64,000 nt of DNA from Takifugu bimaculatus (taxonomy: Eukaryota > Chordata > Actinopteri > Tetraodontiformes > Tetraodontidae): NCBI GenBank assembly GCA_004026145.2, contig CP034988.1, positions 10,098,863-10,162,862 on the forward strand, written 5' to 3'. The position numbers and the translations under genes were made by a program. Positions 37,938-48,169 of the stretch are shown in pieces (the first letter of the stretch is position 1; every line of letters begins with the position of its first letter). The notes beneath the pieces are model-generated. The model was not told where the DNA came from. It made no database searches and saw only the letters and a program-made list of their open reading frames with translations.

Positions 37938-38119
37938 CCAACAACCTGAACCCCCCCAATTGAGCCTGAACCCCCCAATTGTTCTGTTTTGTACCTCAAT
38001 CTTTCTAAATTCTTCTTATGCCCAATTTTCTGAAGCATAAGTTCTTTTAGTTGTTCAGACGTTAAAGTGATACCTTACCTCCCCCACCAGGCAGTACATA
38101 ACTTTCTTGCAGGTTTGCT

Positions 38120-38402
38120 TTCAATCAATCAATCAATCAATCAATCAATTTTTATTTATATAGCGTCTTTAACAATCAAAATTGTTTCTAGGCGCTTTAC
38201 AGAATCCCAGGGCCTGACCCCAAACAAGCAACAGTGGCAAGGAAAGGGTAGAGGAGAGAATAGACCTAGATCATAGAGAATACATACAGAAATACATTAT
38301 ATTAAGTAAATTGTGCTGCCGGTGGAGTCAAGTTGAGTGGGTCAGCGGGGTCGGAGGTCAGTATGCAGCTCTGAAGGCAGCGATACTTGTAGATGAATAC
38401 AG
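38120..38402 (-). mobile_element. LINE 3' end, 5'-truncated
   Basis: (TCAA)n then TTTTTATTTATATAGCGTCT, GGCGCTTTACAGAATCCCAG and CAAGCAACAGTGGCAAGGAA identify the same LINE 3' end in minus orientation. The part at 38330-38400 (GGGTCAGCGGGGTCGGAGG) recurs at 53518-53560. It lies directly beside copy A in the same orientation. Confidence 0.8.
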
Positions 38403-38557
38403 AAGGAGGGGGGGGGGACTAAAAAAAACTAAATCAAATCAAATCAATCTTTATTTATATAGCGTCTTTCACAAACAAAATTGTGTCAAGGCGCTTTCCA
38501 GAATCCCAGGGCCTAACCCCAGACTACACAAGAAATAACATCACTCATCTACTTGAT

Positions 38558-38641
38558 GAGGAGGAGAGGAGAGGAGAGGAGAGGAGAGGAGAGGAGAGGA
38601 GAGGAGAGGAGAGGAGAGGAGAGGAGAGGAGAGGAGAGGAG
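38558..38641. repeat. (GGAGA)n array inside LINE copy A
   Basis: About 16 GGAGA/GAGGA units in the 3' UTR of the LINE. Confidence 0.95.
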
Positions 38642-39432
38642 ACCATTTCCCAGTGGGGTGACAGAGGCCTGTCAGGTGATCATGTTTCTGGACCCCGGCA
38701 GCCTTGGCCTATAGCAGCATAGCTAAGATGTTAACCTAATCATTAGCCAACCCCCTAAGTATGATAATTTCTCTGTCTAGGATAGTAACTGGAACTACAG
38801 AATTAATGATAATAAGCTTTTTCAAAGAGGTAAGTTGAGATGGAGTCAGCATCCCGTACCTGGACAGGGAGCTGGTTCCACAGCAGGGAGACCTGGTAGC
38901 TAAATGCTCAGCCCCCCATTCTACCTCTAGACTCTGGGGACCACAATAGACCAGCATTCTGAGAGCGGAGCGGTCTATTGGGCTGGTAAGGTGTCACTAG
39001 CTCCTCCAGGTAGGATGGAGCTCGGCCTCTGAGGACCTTGTAGGTCAGAAGAAGGATTTTAAAAATTATTCTAAATTTAATGGGCAGCCAATGAAGAGAC
39101 GCCAGTACAGGAGTAATGTGATCTCTTTTGTCAATACCTGTCAGAACTCTAGCTGCAGCATTTTGGATCAGCTGGAGGCTTCTTAAAGAGTTGTTTGGAC
39201 ACCCTGATAATAAAGAATTACAATAGTCCAGCCTGGAAGTAACAAATGCATGGACTAACTTTTCAGCATCATGCCTTGTCAGTAGTTTCCTGATCCTTGT
39301 GATGTTCCTCAGGTGACAAAAAGGCACTTCTAGAGACTAATTTAATGTGTGAGTTGAAGGAGAGATTTTGATCAAAAGTTACTCCAAGATTCCTCACAGA
39401 GAAACTAAATGTTAATGAGATAGTATCTAGAG

Positions 39433-39728
39433 CATAGGTGTCAAACTCTGGCCCGTGGGCCAAATTTGGCCCACAATGTAATTATATTTGGTCCACAAAG
39501 CCATACCAACTGACTATTAGAGCTGGCCCGCTGGTATTATTGCTTAAAGCGCATGGGCTAATACTACAAATGCCAGAATGCTCTGCTCGTGTTTTGGTGT
39601 GAAAATCCATACTCCACATCAGTTGGTGGTGGTAATGCACCAATTTGTGGCTTGCCAACAACCAAGGCCCTTGACTTTGTCCCAGTTTTGAATTTTGGCC
39701 TACTGGGTATTTGAGTTTAACACCTCTG
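39433..39728. mobile_element. Short hAT-Charlie-like non-autonomous element (296 bp)
   Basis: It starts CATAGGTGTCAAACTC and ends GAGTTTAACACCTCTG, giving 16-base terminal inverted repeats with two mismatches. It is flanked by a perfect 8-base target duplication, ATCTAGAG (39425-39432 and 39729-39736). The empty site is intact in LINE copy B at about 44999-45006. Compared with the 50923 copy, an internal segment is missing between CAACAACCAAG and GCCCTTGACTTTG. No coding capacity remains. Confidence 0.93.
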
Positions 39729-39794
39729 ATCTAGAGTGATCATGTGATCTAATCTATCCCTGAGATGTTCAGGACCAAACACCATGACCTCAGG

Positions 39795-40066
39795 ATACTC
39801 TTGTGGTTTTCCTTTGTGGGAAGCAGTTTGGTTTTTTTCCCCTTGTCCTGTCCAGTAGTGAGGTTGCAGAACTGGCATCTGCGTGTCTCTTGTGTCAGAC
39901 AGGTTTTTTTCTGCAGCCATCCTTTAACCCAACCCATCCTGTACCTGATCAATATTAAGAATTTATTTTGTGAATGAATCTGGAACCCGACCGCTGGAGA
40001 ATCTGTACACCGATGGAAAACCACTACTAGACAGGCAATAGACAAAAGTGAAAGGGAAAAAGTAAA
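39795..40066 (-). other. Unassigned segment between LINE copy A and Rex6-like element
   Basis: The minus strand has an open frame reading CLTQETRRCQFCNLTTGQDK near 39850-39910. It may belong to a mobile-element N-terminus, but I could not assign it. Confidence 0.3.
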
Positions 40067-40076
40067 AAAAAAAAAA

Positions 40077-40137
<61 letters not shown>

Positions 40138-40138
40138 T
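40067..40138. repeat. Poly(A), (TA)n and (TG)n compound
   Basis: A run of 13 A is followed by about 9 TA units and then about 20 TG units. It separates the LINE copy A region from the Rex6-like element. Confidence 0.9.
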
Positions 40139-40139
40139 G

Positions 40140-40990
40140 AATCAGAGAGTCAATGTCACACTCTGTTATACAGCTTTAGGCACTCCATTATCCATGTGTG
40201 TGGCATTGAGTCATAGGCTTTCTTGTAATCAATCCAGGCAGTGCACAGGTTGGTGTGTCATGTTACAGTCCTGGGCGATTGCCCTGTCGACCAGTAGCTG
40301 GTGCTTGGCACCTCTGGTGTTGTTGCCTATGCCTTTCTGTGCTCTGCTCATGTATTGATCCATGTGCCTGCTGATCTTATGATGCCTGATAGGAGCTTCT
40401 ATGTGGTGCTGAGGCAGGTTATGGGCCGGCAGTTGGACAGTATTGTGCCCTTCTGGGGGTCCTTCATTATGAGGACTGTCTGGCCCTGGATTAGCCACTC
40501 TGGAAGATTCCCTGATGTTAGCAGCTGGTTCATTTGTGGTGCCAGGCGTTCATGGAGTGTAGTCAGTTTATTAAGCCAGTAGGTGTGAATCCTATCAGGC
40601 CCTGGAGCTGTCCAGCTCTTCATTTTGGACACTCTTGTTAAGATGTCTGCTGTGATGACTAATGGATCTTGTTCTGGAAGTTGACTGTTCTTTGTAGGTC
40701 TTTCAGCCATTGGACATTAGTGTTGTGTGTTGCCACTTTCTCCCAGATACTCTTCCAGTATTGCTCAGTCTCAGCCCTGGGGGGGTCTCTTGTCATCTTG
40801 TTGCCCTGCCATTGAGAGTAGACCTTAGCTGGATTGCTGGAGAACACCTTGTTTATTCTCCTTGCCTCTACTTCTCTTGTGTACTTCTTCATTCAGGTAG
40901 CCAGGGCTGCGAGCCTTTGCTTGGCAGTCTCCAGTGACTCAGTTGTGGACAGTTTGTTATATTTCCTGGATAGCTCTTTCTTTAGATTCA
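40140..40990 (-). mobile_element. Rex6/Dong-R4-like LINE, inverted 5' portion
   Basis: Read on the minus strand in successive frames: KKELSRKYNKLSTTESLETA, ARRINKVFSSNPAKVYSQWQ, ETEQYWKSIWEKVATHNTNV, SKMKSWTAPGPDRIHTYWLN, LMKDPQKGT-type RT motif 1, SRAQKGIGNNTRGAKHQLLV, then YKKAYDSMPHTW (motif A region). The order and wording are those of the fish Rex6 family (R4 clade, restriction-enzyme-like endonuclease). Frames shift several times, so this is a dead copy. It stops at a (CA)n tract on the left. Confidence 0.8.
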
Positions 40991-40999
40991 TGCCTCTAC

Positions 41000-41165
41000 T
41001 CAGTAGAAGAGGAAAGGTGATCACAACTGATGGGGTTGAACTACCTGAAGGGAACATTACAGATGTGCAGGACAGTTACAAATACTGTACCCGGGGATCC
41101 CACAGGTAAATGGTAACCATGAGGAGGCAGCTAGGTTACGGCAGGTCCCGAAAAGTTTTGAACAT
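41000..41165 (+). mobile_element. Rex6/Dong-R4-like LINE, 3' portion in opposite orientation
   Basis: On the plus strand, RRGKVITTDGVELPEGNITD then VQDSYKY, followed in another frame by NGNHEEAA, is the Rex6 region downstream of the RT active site. It abuts the minus-strand 5' portion at about 41000. The segment between motif A and this point, including the YxDD motif, is missing. Confidence 0.7.
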
Positions 41166-41169
41166 GTTA

Positions 41170-43300
41170 TTTTGAACATGTGAAATGAGATATGGGACAA
41201 TTCCAAACAAAAGCAAAAACATAAAAACATCATACGTATGCAAAAAGCTAAGTTTATTCTTCCCAGCCACTTTTCCATAAATCAAAATTAAATCAATAAA
41301 GGAAGTACTTTGACTATAATCTTTATTTGAACACCATCGTCTCTTTACTGCTTCACAATTGTGTCTTTGTCCATTATTTAGAAACACACAAGTTTGGATA
41401 GTGCTCTAACTCATTCTTTAGTTTACGCCATAGTTTCATCCTCATGCAGAAACACTGTTTTCATGTTCTTATATTTGATTTTGTGATGTAAAACGATCCT
41501 CTTATAGTATATTTTTCTTCCCTCTGCCTGAAAATGCACTAAATTGTTGCTGGTTTACTGTTCTTATGTTGTGCTTTGAACATGATTTGATCCCTGATTT
41601 TAAGTATTCTCGATTGCAGATACAGTAGATGTTTATGGTCCCTGTTCCCAGCTTTGTTTATCCTGACTGCTCTTTTCTTTAGAATGTATAGAGATGGTAG
41701 TGACTTCCAAGAATTGTTACCTCAGATCTCCTCACAGTCAGTCTGATATGGTGACCTACATGTCCTGCAGGGATTGAGCTGTTGTGTTCTAGAACCTGTT
41801 TTACTTTGATTAGCATTGTAGTTGTTCTTGAAACGAGATTGTAGCTGGTATAAGTGAAGTTTTCATCAAATATGACTCCAAGAAATAGTTTTCAGTCGCC
41901 CTTTCAAAATGAACATCAATTTGAACATGACTTTAGAATGCCCATTTCCAAATTTTGATGCTCAACAACAGTTTAAATCATGTCCAAAACAAAAGATGTG
42001 CAAACCAAACAGGTTTTAATACATCTGAAGCGTTACCTCTTTATTATGTGATATAAATAGTTTGGGAGCTCAATACTGACCTCTGGGGGAAGCTTGTCCA
42101 GATTTGTTTCTCGTCTACTGCTGTGAGAAACATTGAGCGTGGATTTCTCCTAAAACATTTATTTACATCATCTGTTCCACTTAGGTCAGGAATTGTCCTT
42201 GCCAGGTCAGCTCCGACAGTCACAAAAAAGGATTTGTATTGTCTGCAGCAACATCTTTATCATATCTGTTCTTCTCAGTAAAGTCGCTGGGACTACTTGC
42301 CCTTGGTATCCCATTCTTCATCATACCATTTGGTTCTTTATTCCTTTAATATTACTTTCATTATCATTTAATACTTTTTTATAATATTCTTCCTTACTAC
42401 TGGTTAATTTATTTTAATGTTCTTTATGTCTGTTTTCTGCCTCTTGAGTTCTCTTTCTTATGAGGTTCCTCTACACGACTTTCTCAGCAGGATGCTGTCC
42501 AGACATTCACCTGCTGGACGTTTCCTCTGTTAGAGTCATTCCCAACTCTGCCTGTGTGTCTGCTGTGTTGGGTCTTAAACACAACCATTTCACTCATTAT
42601 TATTCATGCTATTATTATTGTGTACTAATGTCACCGTACGGGAAGCAGAGTATTTATTATTTAACTTTATGCAGAAGAGCTGGGAAAAAATAGGGTTGTG
42701 TTCCTTTTAATAATTCCCTCATATAGGGAATCAATATGAAGATTTGCTGTTCTTTTTTAAGATGCCTTTTTTCACCTTGCTTTTATCTTTTTGCTTGAAA
42801 AAATTCAATGTGTTTAATAGAAAAATAAACTCAACCAAAGCTCAATAAATACAAACATTTACAAAATTCAACGATGGACACTTAAAGACTACAGGCAAAT
42901 TTAGCCCTAAACTGTGATTAAGTCACCAAAGAAGGGAGATTAAAAGGTGCTGATGCACCCTGTGTGTGAGTGAACTCCTTGCTGTGATTCTGATGAAAGG
43001 TTAAGAGGTTGCTGGTGGTAAACTAGAAGGTACCCTGTGTACCTGCTGGAGCATTAATATTTTGGAAAAGCTCACAGTTGAACCTTAGCTTGATTCATAA
43101 TTGTGTCTTTTTCAATGTCAGGTTACACAGAAAATCCAGCTTCCTTATGGAGAGTCTGTTCCTTACGTTTGAGATGTCCAGTCACGGTCAAGGTCATGAT
43201 CTTTGACTGAAAATGAAGCATTTTTGAAAGTAGAGCAGCAAGTTATTATGTAGCCAGAGTTGGGTGGCAGCATTAATCCTAGCAATACCAACGATTTTAT
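41170..43300. other. No gene recognised
   Basis: AT-rich DNA without supported coding sequence. It may include further decayed retroelement material after the Rex6-like fragment. Confidence 0.4.
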
Positions 43301-43308
43301 GGGCAAAA

Positions 43309-43490
43309 AATCAATCAATCAATCTTTATTTATATAGCGTCTTTTACAATCAAAATTGTTTCAAGGCGCTTTCCAGAATCCCAGGGCCTAACCCCAGACT
43401 ACACAAGAAATAACATCACTCGTCTACTTGATGAGGAGGAGAGGAGAGGAGAGGAGAGGAGAGGAGAGGAGAGGAGAGGAGAGGAGAGGA
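43309..43490 (-). mobile_element. LINE 3' end with (GGAGA)n, 5'-truncated
   Basis: The 3' end at left reads (on plus) TCAATCAATCTTTATTTATA then GCGCTTTCCAGAATCCCAGG. It shares with copy A the module GACTACACAAGAAATAACAT and ends in a (GGAGA)n run at 43434-43490. Confidence 0.8.
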
Positions 43491-43771
43491 ACACCCCTGA
43501 AGGACTCCCAGGCTGTAAGGATCATTTTTGTGTGTCGTACACTGAGGAGAATCTTTGATTGTCCCCTTAAGGAATGAAACTGTAGCAAATTCGTCATTAC
43601 ATTCTTTGAATAGGCAGTTGATTTATAAAAAAGAAACTTTCGATGTTGTCAAAACATTGTCCCCTTTGTGTCTCCAACAATTATATATTCAGTAGCAATG
43701 ATGCTGCACACAACTAATGATAAGAATAATGATAATTAGCATCATTAGTCACTGTTATTCTTGCTTTCTAT

Positions 43772-43860
43772 TCATCAGCAGGAGGGTCCCTCTACATGGG
43801 CCTGGTCCTGCTCAAGACCTGCTCCTGCTGTTTCTTCCTGTTAAAAGGGGAGTTTTTCCT
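43772..43860 (+). mobile_element. LINE 3' UTR fragment, left half of a split plus-strand copy
   Basis: CATCAGCAGGAGGGTCCC, CTACATGGGCCTGGTCCTGC and GGGGAGTTTTTCCTT are the plus-strand 3' UTR of the same LINE family as copies A and B. The sequence stops at 43860, where copy B begins in the other orientation, and continues at 45468. Confidence 0.75.
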
Positions 43861-45467
43861 TCAATCAATCAATCTTTATTTATATAGCGTCTTATACAAT
43901 CAAAATTGTTTCAAGGCGCTTTCCAGAATCCCAGGGCCTAACCCCAGACAAGCAACAGTGGCAAGGAAAAACTCCCCTTTAACAGGAAAAAACCTTGAGC
44001 AGGACCAGGCTCATGTAGGGGGACCCTCCTGCTGATGGCTGGCTGGGTAGAGAGAGAGGAGAGGAGAGGAGAGGAGAGGAGAGGAGAGGAGAGGAGAGGA
44101 GAGGAGAGGAGAGGAGAGGAGAGGAGAGGAGAGGAGAGGAAGAGGAAGAGGAAGAGGGAGAGAAGCAGAAAAACGGAGAGGAGAGGAGAGGAAACCATGA
44201 CCCAGTGGGGTGACAGAGGCCTGTCAGGTGATCATGTTTCTGGACCCCGGCAGCCTTGGCCTATAACAGCACAGCTAAGATGTGACCTAATGATTAGACG
44301 ACCCCCTAAGTATGATAATTTGTCTGTCTATGATAGTAACTGGAACTGCAGAATTAGTAACAATAGGCTTTTTCAAAGAGGTAGGTTTTAAGTCTGATCT
44401 TAAAAGTAGCGATGAAGTCAGCCTCCCATACCTGGACAGGGAGCTGGTTCCATAGCAGGGGGGCCTGGTAGCTAAAAGCTCGGACCTCCATTCTACTCCT
44501 AGAAACTCTGGGAACCACAAGTGGACCAGCATTCTGAGAGCGGAGCGGTCTATTGGGCTGATAAGGTGTCACTAGCTCCTCCAGGTAGGATGGAGCTAGG
44601 CCTCTGAGGACCTTGTCGGTCAAAAGAAGGGTTTTAAAAATTATTCTAAATTTAATGGGCAGCCAATGAAGCGACGCCAGTACAGGAGTAATGTGATCTC
44701 TTTTGTCAATACCTGTCAGAACTCTGGCTGCAGCATTTTGGATCAACTGGAGGCTTCTTAAAGAGTTGTTTGGACACCCTGATGATAAAGAATTACAATA
44801 GTCCAGCCTAGAAGTAACAAAAGCATGAATTAACTTTTCAGCATCATGTCGCGTTAGTAGCTTCCTGATCTACGTGATGTTTTTCAAGTGAAAAAAGGCA
44901 CTTCTAGAGACTAATTTAATGTGTGAGTTGAAGGAGAGATTTTGGTCAAAAGTTACTCCAAGATTCCTCACAGAGAGACTAGATGTTAATGAGATACCAT
45001 CTAGAGTGATTATATGATCTAATCTATCCCTGAGAAGTTCAGGACCAAACACCATGACCTCAGTTTTTCCTGGGTTAAGGAGGAGGAAATTTGAAGACAT
45101 CCAGGACTTTATGTCTTTAAGACAGGTCTGGAGCTTCACTAACTTCTCTGTCTCCTCTGGTTTCATGGATAAATAAAGCTGAGTGTCATCAGCATAACAA
45201 TGAAAATTTATCTCATGCTGCCGAATAATGTTCCCTAAGGGAAGCATGTACAAGGTGAAAAGGATTGGTCCAAGTACAGAACTTTGTGGAACTCCATGTC
45301 TAACCCTACTGTATGAAGAGGGAACGCCATGGACATGAGCAAACTGGTATCTATGATAAATATGATCTAAACCAGTCTAGTGCTGTCCCTTTAATCCCAA
45401 TCACATGTTCCAGTCTCTGTAACAGGATGCTCTGATCAACTGTATCAAAAGCAGAGATCCAGCAGAA
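43861..45467 (-). mobile_element. CR1/L2/Rex1-type LINE, copy B, 5'-truncated
   Basis: On the minus strand the RT runs from motif A (LDL-AFDTVDQSILLQRLEH near 45450, out of frame) through GTALDWFRSYLS, GVPQSSVLGPILFTLYMLPL, motif C YADDTQLYLSMKPEE, FDQNLSFNSHIKLVSRSAFF, and IQNAAARVLTGIDKRDHI to the C-terminal RAFSYQAPLLWNQLPVQV. The 3' UTR carries a (GGAGA)n tract (44051-44190) and ends in the AATAAAGATTGATTGATTG tail at 43861. Stops and frameshifts inactivate it. It closely resembles copy A by eye. Confidence 0.85.
44051..44192. repeat. (GGAGA)n array inside LINE copy B
   Basis: About 17 GGAGA units, then AGAGGA hexamers and a decayed purine stretch. The frame here also opens as repeated Glu-Arg codons, which is not a gene. 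Confidence 0.95.
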
Positions 45468-45577
45468 CCACTGTTGCTAGTCTGGGGCTAGGCCCTGGGA
45501 TTCTGGAAAGCGCCTTGAAACAATTTTGATTGTATAAGACGCTATGTAAATAAAGATTGATTTGAAAGATTGATTTG
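45468..45577 (+). mobile_element. LINE 3' end, right half of a split plus-strand copy
   Basis: CCACTGTTGCTAGTCTGGGG, GGGATTCTGGAAAGCGCCTT and GTAAATAAAGATTGATTTG form the terminal part of the LINE family, starting where the fragment at 43772-43860 ended (in other copies the joined text reads TTTTTCCTTGCCACTGTTG). Confidence 0.75.
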
Positions 45578-45860
45578 GCAACAGGGAAAAACACCCAAAT
45601 CCTCTGCTAACAACTTGGTGTCTGATATCTTAAAGAATATGTTGTGCTTCCATTGATAAAATCTCTGATAATTCCCACCAGAACGCTCAATGTGTCCAAC
45701 TAACAATGGGACAAGTCGAAAGGGAACTTTCAATTATTTGTTGGAAACAAACTGAAATCTAGACTGTCTGAATCTAGGTTTTTTAGAGTTTTTAATTTTT
45801 TTTATCAAAGACACATGTGCCACTTGGTCAATAAATATGACAATTTTTTTGACAACTAGC

Positions 45861-45935
45861 AGGGTGGTGCAGTGGCTAGTGCTGTCACCTTACAGCAAGA
45901 ATTTTACTGGTTCCACTGTCCAGGGGATTCGCAGA
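45861..45935 (+). mobile_element. tRNA-like SINE head
   Basis: TGGTGCAGTGG (45865-45875) matches the Pol III A box TRGYNNARNGG exactly. It is followed by GCTGTCACCTTACAGCAAGA and a weaker B box (GGTTCCACTGTCC at 45909-45921). The A-to-B spacing suits a tRNA-derived SINE common in fish. It runs into a (GGAT)n array. Confidence 0.5.
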
Positions 45936-46016
45936 GATGGATGGATGGATGGATGGATGGATGGATGGATGGATGGATGGATGGATGGATGGATGGATGG
46001 ATGGATGGATGGATGT
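45936..46016. repeat. (GGAT)n microsatellite
   Basis: About 20 GGAT units directly after the SINE-like head at 45861. Confidence 0.95.
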
Positions 46017-46470
46017 TGGTCCTTTTACAGCTTTCCTGAATGCAAGGACAGAAGCTGAACGACCTTATCTTGGTTCTTTTGAAGCAGCCAAACTTGTTCG
46101 TGCTGCTGCTTGAGTGAACCTGGGCGCAGGGAAAATGAAATGGGATTTCCCTTGTATGACTGAACGTGCGGTTGTGTGGCTACACATGCTGAAACGAGGA
46201 AGAAATGGTATAAATGGATAGATGAGGAATGGAAGGTGGAATGTGCCAGTGTGCTGGTGTTATCAGGACCGGCTTCATGATTAAAAATAACCAACATCTC
46301 CACCATATTGAAACATCATTCTAATGATACCTGCGCTAAAGCTGTGATGTACAGATAAACTGAGATGGAGTGGAAAGAAACAGCCTCACTCCTGCAGTTG
46401 TGTGAGTAGGTATCATCTGCAGTTGTGAGAGTTCCTGTCATTGTTCTGAATGCTTTTGTGTCTTCTACAG

Positions 46471-46643
46471 AAGTGAAACTAAATAAATCCCAGTTGGCTC
46501 ATGGCGACAGAGATGCTCTAGCTAGAAGATATGTGGAGGACCTGTTGACCTGTGCTCATGCTCAGGAAAAAAGGAGGAAAGGAGAAAGAGAGATGGACAT
46601 ACAGACTTCTGACTCGGGTGATGATCAGGACAGTCTGGAACAG
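46471..46643 (+). CDS. Candidate internal exon, unidentified
   Basis: A pyrimidine-rich acceptor (TTTTGTGTCTTCTACAG) precedes a 173-nt open stretch ending at a good donor, GGAACAG|GTGGGT. Entry is phase 1 and exit is phase 0. The peptide reads VKLNKSQLAHGDRDALARRY, VEDLLTCAHAQEKRRKGERE, then an acidic tail MDIQTSDSGDDQDSLEQ. A basic block followed by an acidic serine-containing tail looks like a nuclear or cytoplasmic regulatory protein, but no family was recognised. The frame stays open for about 40 codons past the donor and another frame is open at 46672-46872, so part of an old mobile-element ORF is an alternative. Confidence 0.35.
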
Positions 46644-46671
46644 GTGGGTCTGGATGATCAAGTAAAAGTTC

Positions 46672-46872
46672 ATGGTGGAATTACAACTGACTGTTCGCTC
46701 TGCTGAAAGTGTGACTACATGTGATCACTACTATGGTGTCTCTGGTATCCTTGTAGTGGAGCCGTTATCTGAGCTAACTTATGTTCCAGTGGCAGCGTCA
46801 GATATTCAACATTCATTTCTCATTCCTGAAAGAACCCGTTGGAGTTTGTTAGGGGAGAGCTATGTTGTGTAA
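46672..46872 (+). other. Unassigned open stretch downstream of the exon candidate
   Basis: An open frame of 66 codons with mixed composition (VELQLTVRSAESVTTCDHYY, then a hydrophobic ILVVEP) is followed in another frame by LLLTDADKASQAVQYLPP near 46910-46960. It could be a decayed mobile-element ORF. I recognise no family and do not claim a gene. Confidence 0.2.
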
Positions 46873-46879
46873 GCTGCAG

Positions 46880-48165
46880 GCCAGCTTTCATTGTGTTCCT
46901 GATGGGTTGCTTCTCACTGACGCTGATAAAGCATCGCAGGCAGTCCAATATTTGCCACCTCCTAATATTCTGTATATTGCTAAGATGTCACCTTCTTTAA
47001 TGTCTGCTATGAGGCCTCTGCTATAGTGTTAGTGTGTTACTCTGTCAAGTCCTCTGAGTACATCCATGAAGCTGCTGCCTCACTGTGAAAATAATTTGGT
47101 CATTGGTCCTGAAGGGTGTGTTTTGAGAATTTAATTGCCAAAAGAGCAACACATTTTGCGCAGATTAACTGGTGAGTTGCCTCAGCAAAGCTGCTGTGAA
47201 GGCTGGTGTTGGTGAAAAACAATGGCATAAGAGGATAAGAAGGTGCCACCATCTGTCCGAAGCCTTCAGACTGATGTCAGGAGAGATTTGTTTTAGTTGC
47301 ACCGTCCACAGAGTCTCTTTACCCGAGAGCACCTTTATTCTACAGAGGGCACCTTATTCTCTCTGATTAGTTTGAAGTTCCTAATGCATTATGGTCCATA
47401 AGAATAATGTGGGATTAGTTAGACCTGCCCCCTGCCATCACGGGGTGCTAGTGTAGACAAGAAGTCCATATAACCATAACCCTCTAACACTCCCGTTCTC
47501 TCGACCCCAAAACCCAACAGAGCTGATGAAGACCTCAGATCTGCAAACTAAGAACAGCTTTGCTGTACTGTAAGAATGACCACAATTATACCTGGATGGT
47601 GGAGCAACCAATAATCCAGAGGTAGGTTTAAGGGGCATTACAGATGTGGGCTTTATGTTTGTCCATCTCCAACAGGAGAGTCATAAAAAAGCAACACAAG
47701 TTGATCAAATTGCATCTATTTAGTCACAGATAATTATCCTGTGAGATTCCAGCCTGCTTTGCCTGGAGAAGACTTTTGCCTGCACACCCTGAGCACACAA
47801 AGCCTGGGGAGTACACGATACTCTACAAGCTTCTCCAATCAATTGACACATATGTAAAACACACATTTAATCCTATGTCCCTCTCTTCTAGGTGGAAAGG
47901 CAAAGCCTAAACAGCACATTCCATCCAAGTAAAGACCCAAAAGGGACAATAAATGTGGTTATAAATATTCAATAAATAGGATAAATATATCCATAGAAAT
48001 GTGGAAAACGCAATGTCTTGATATGTATTGCTATAACAAACAAAGTGCTTTTGATTTATTTATTTTTTTGACTTCTAAGAGCTGCTGACCGAGGGCCGAG
48101 AATCCCCCTGATCATGAGACAGTCCTTCTCCTGCCATTATTCTCCTGCCTGCAGTTTCTGTGGGG
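46880..48165. other. No gene recognised
   Basis: Follows the exon candidate. No further exon with convincing splice sites and composition was seen. Confidence 0.4.
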
Positions 48166-48169
48166 GCAC

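Larger units (their letters stand above)
38431..39794 (-). mobile_element. CR1/L2/Rex1-type LINE, copy A, 5'-truncated, interrupted by a hAT element
   Basis: The 3' end on the minus strand is ...TATATAAATAAAGATTGATTTGATTT at 38431-38465. It is followed leftward into the element by a (GGAGA)n tract and an RT C-terminal region in shifting frames: KLVHAFVTSRLDYCNSLLSG, LQLIQNAAARVLTGIDKRDH, PVLASLHWLPIKFRIIFK, and YLEELVTPYQPNRPLRSQNA. The hAT element at 39433-39728 splits it. The 5' end is lost at about 39794, where similarity to copy B stops. Clade placement within the Jockey superfamily is by recognition only. Confidence 0.8.

Noticed and set aside
38558..38641. Regular short repeats considered as a CRISPR array
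   Set aside because: The unit is 5 bases without spacers, and the DNA is vertebrate nuclear.
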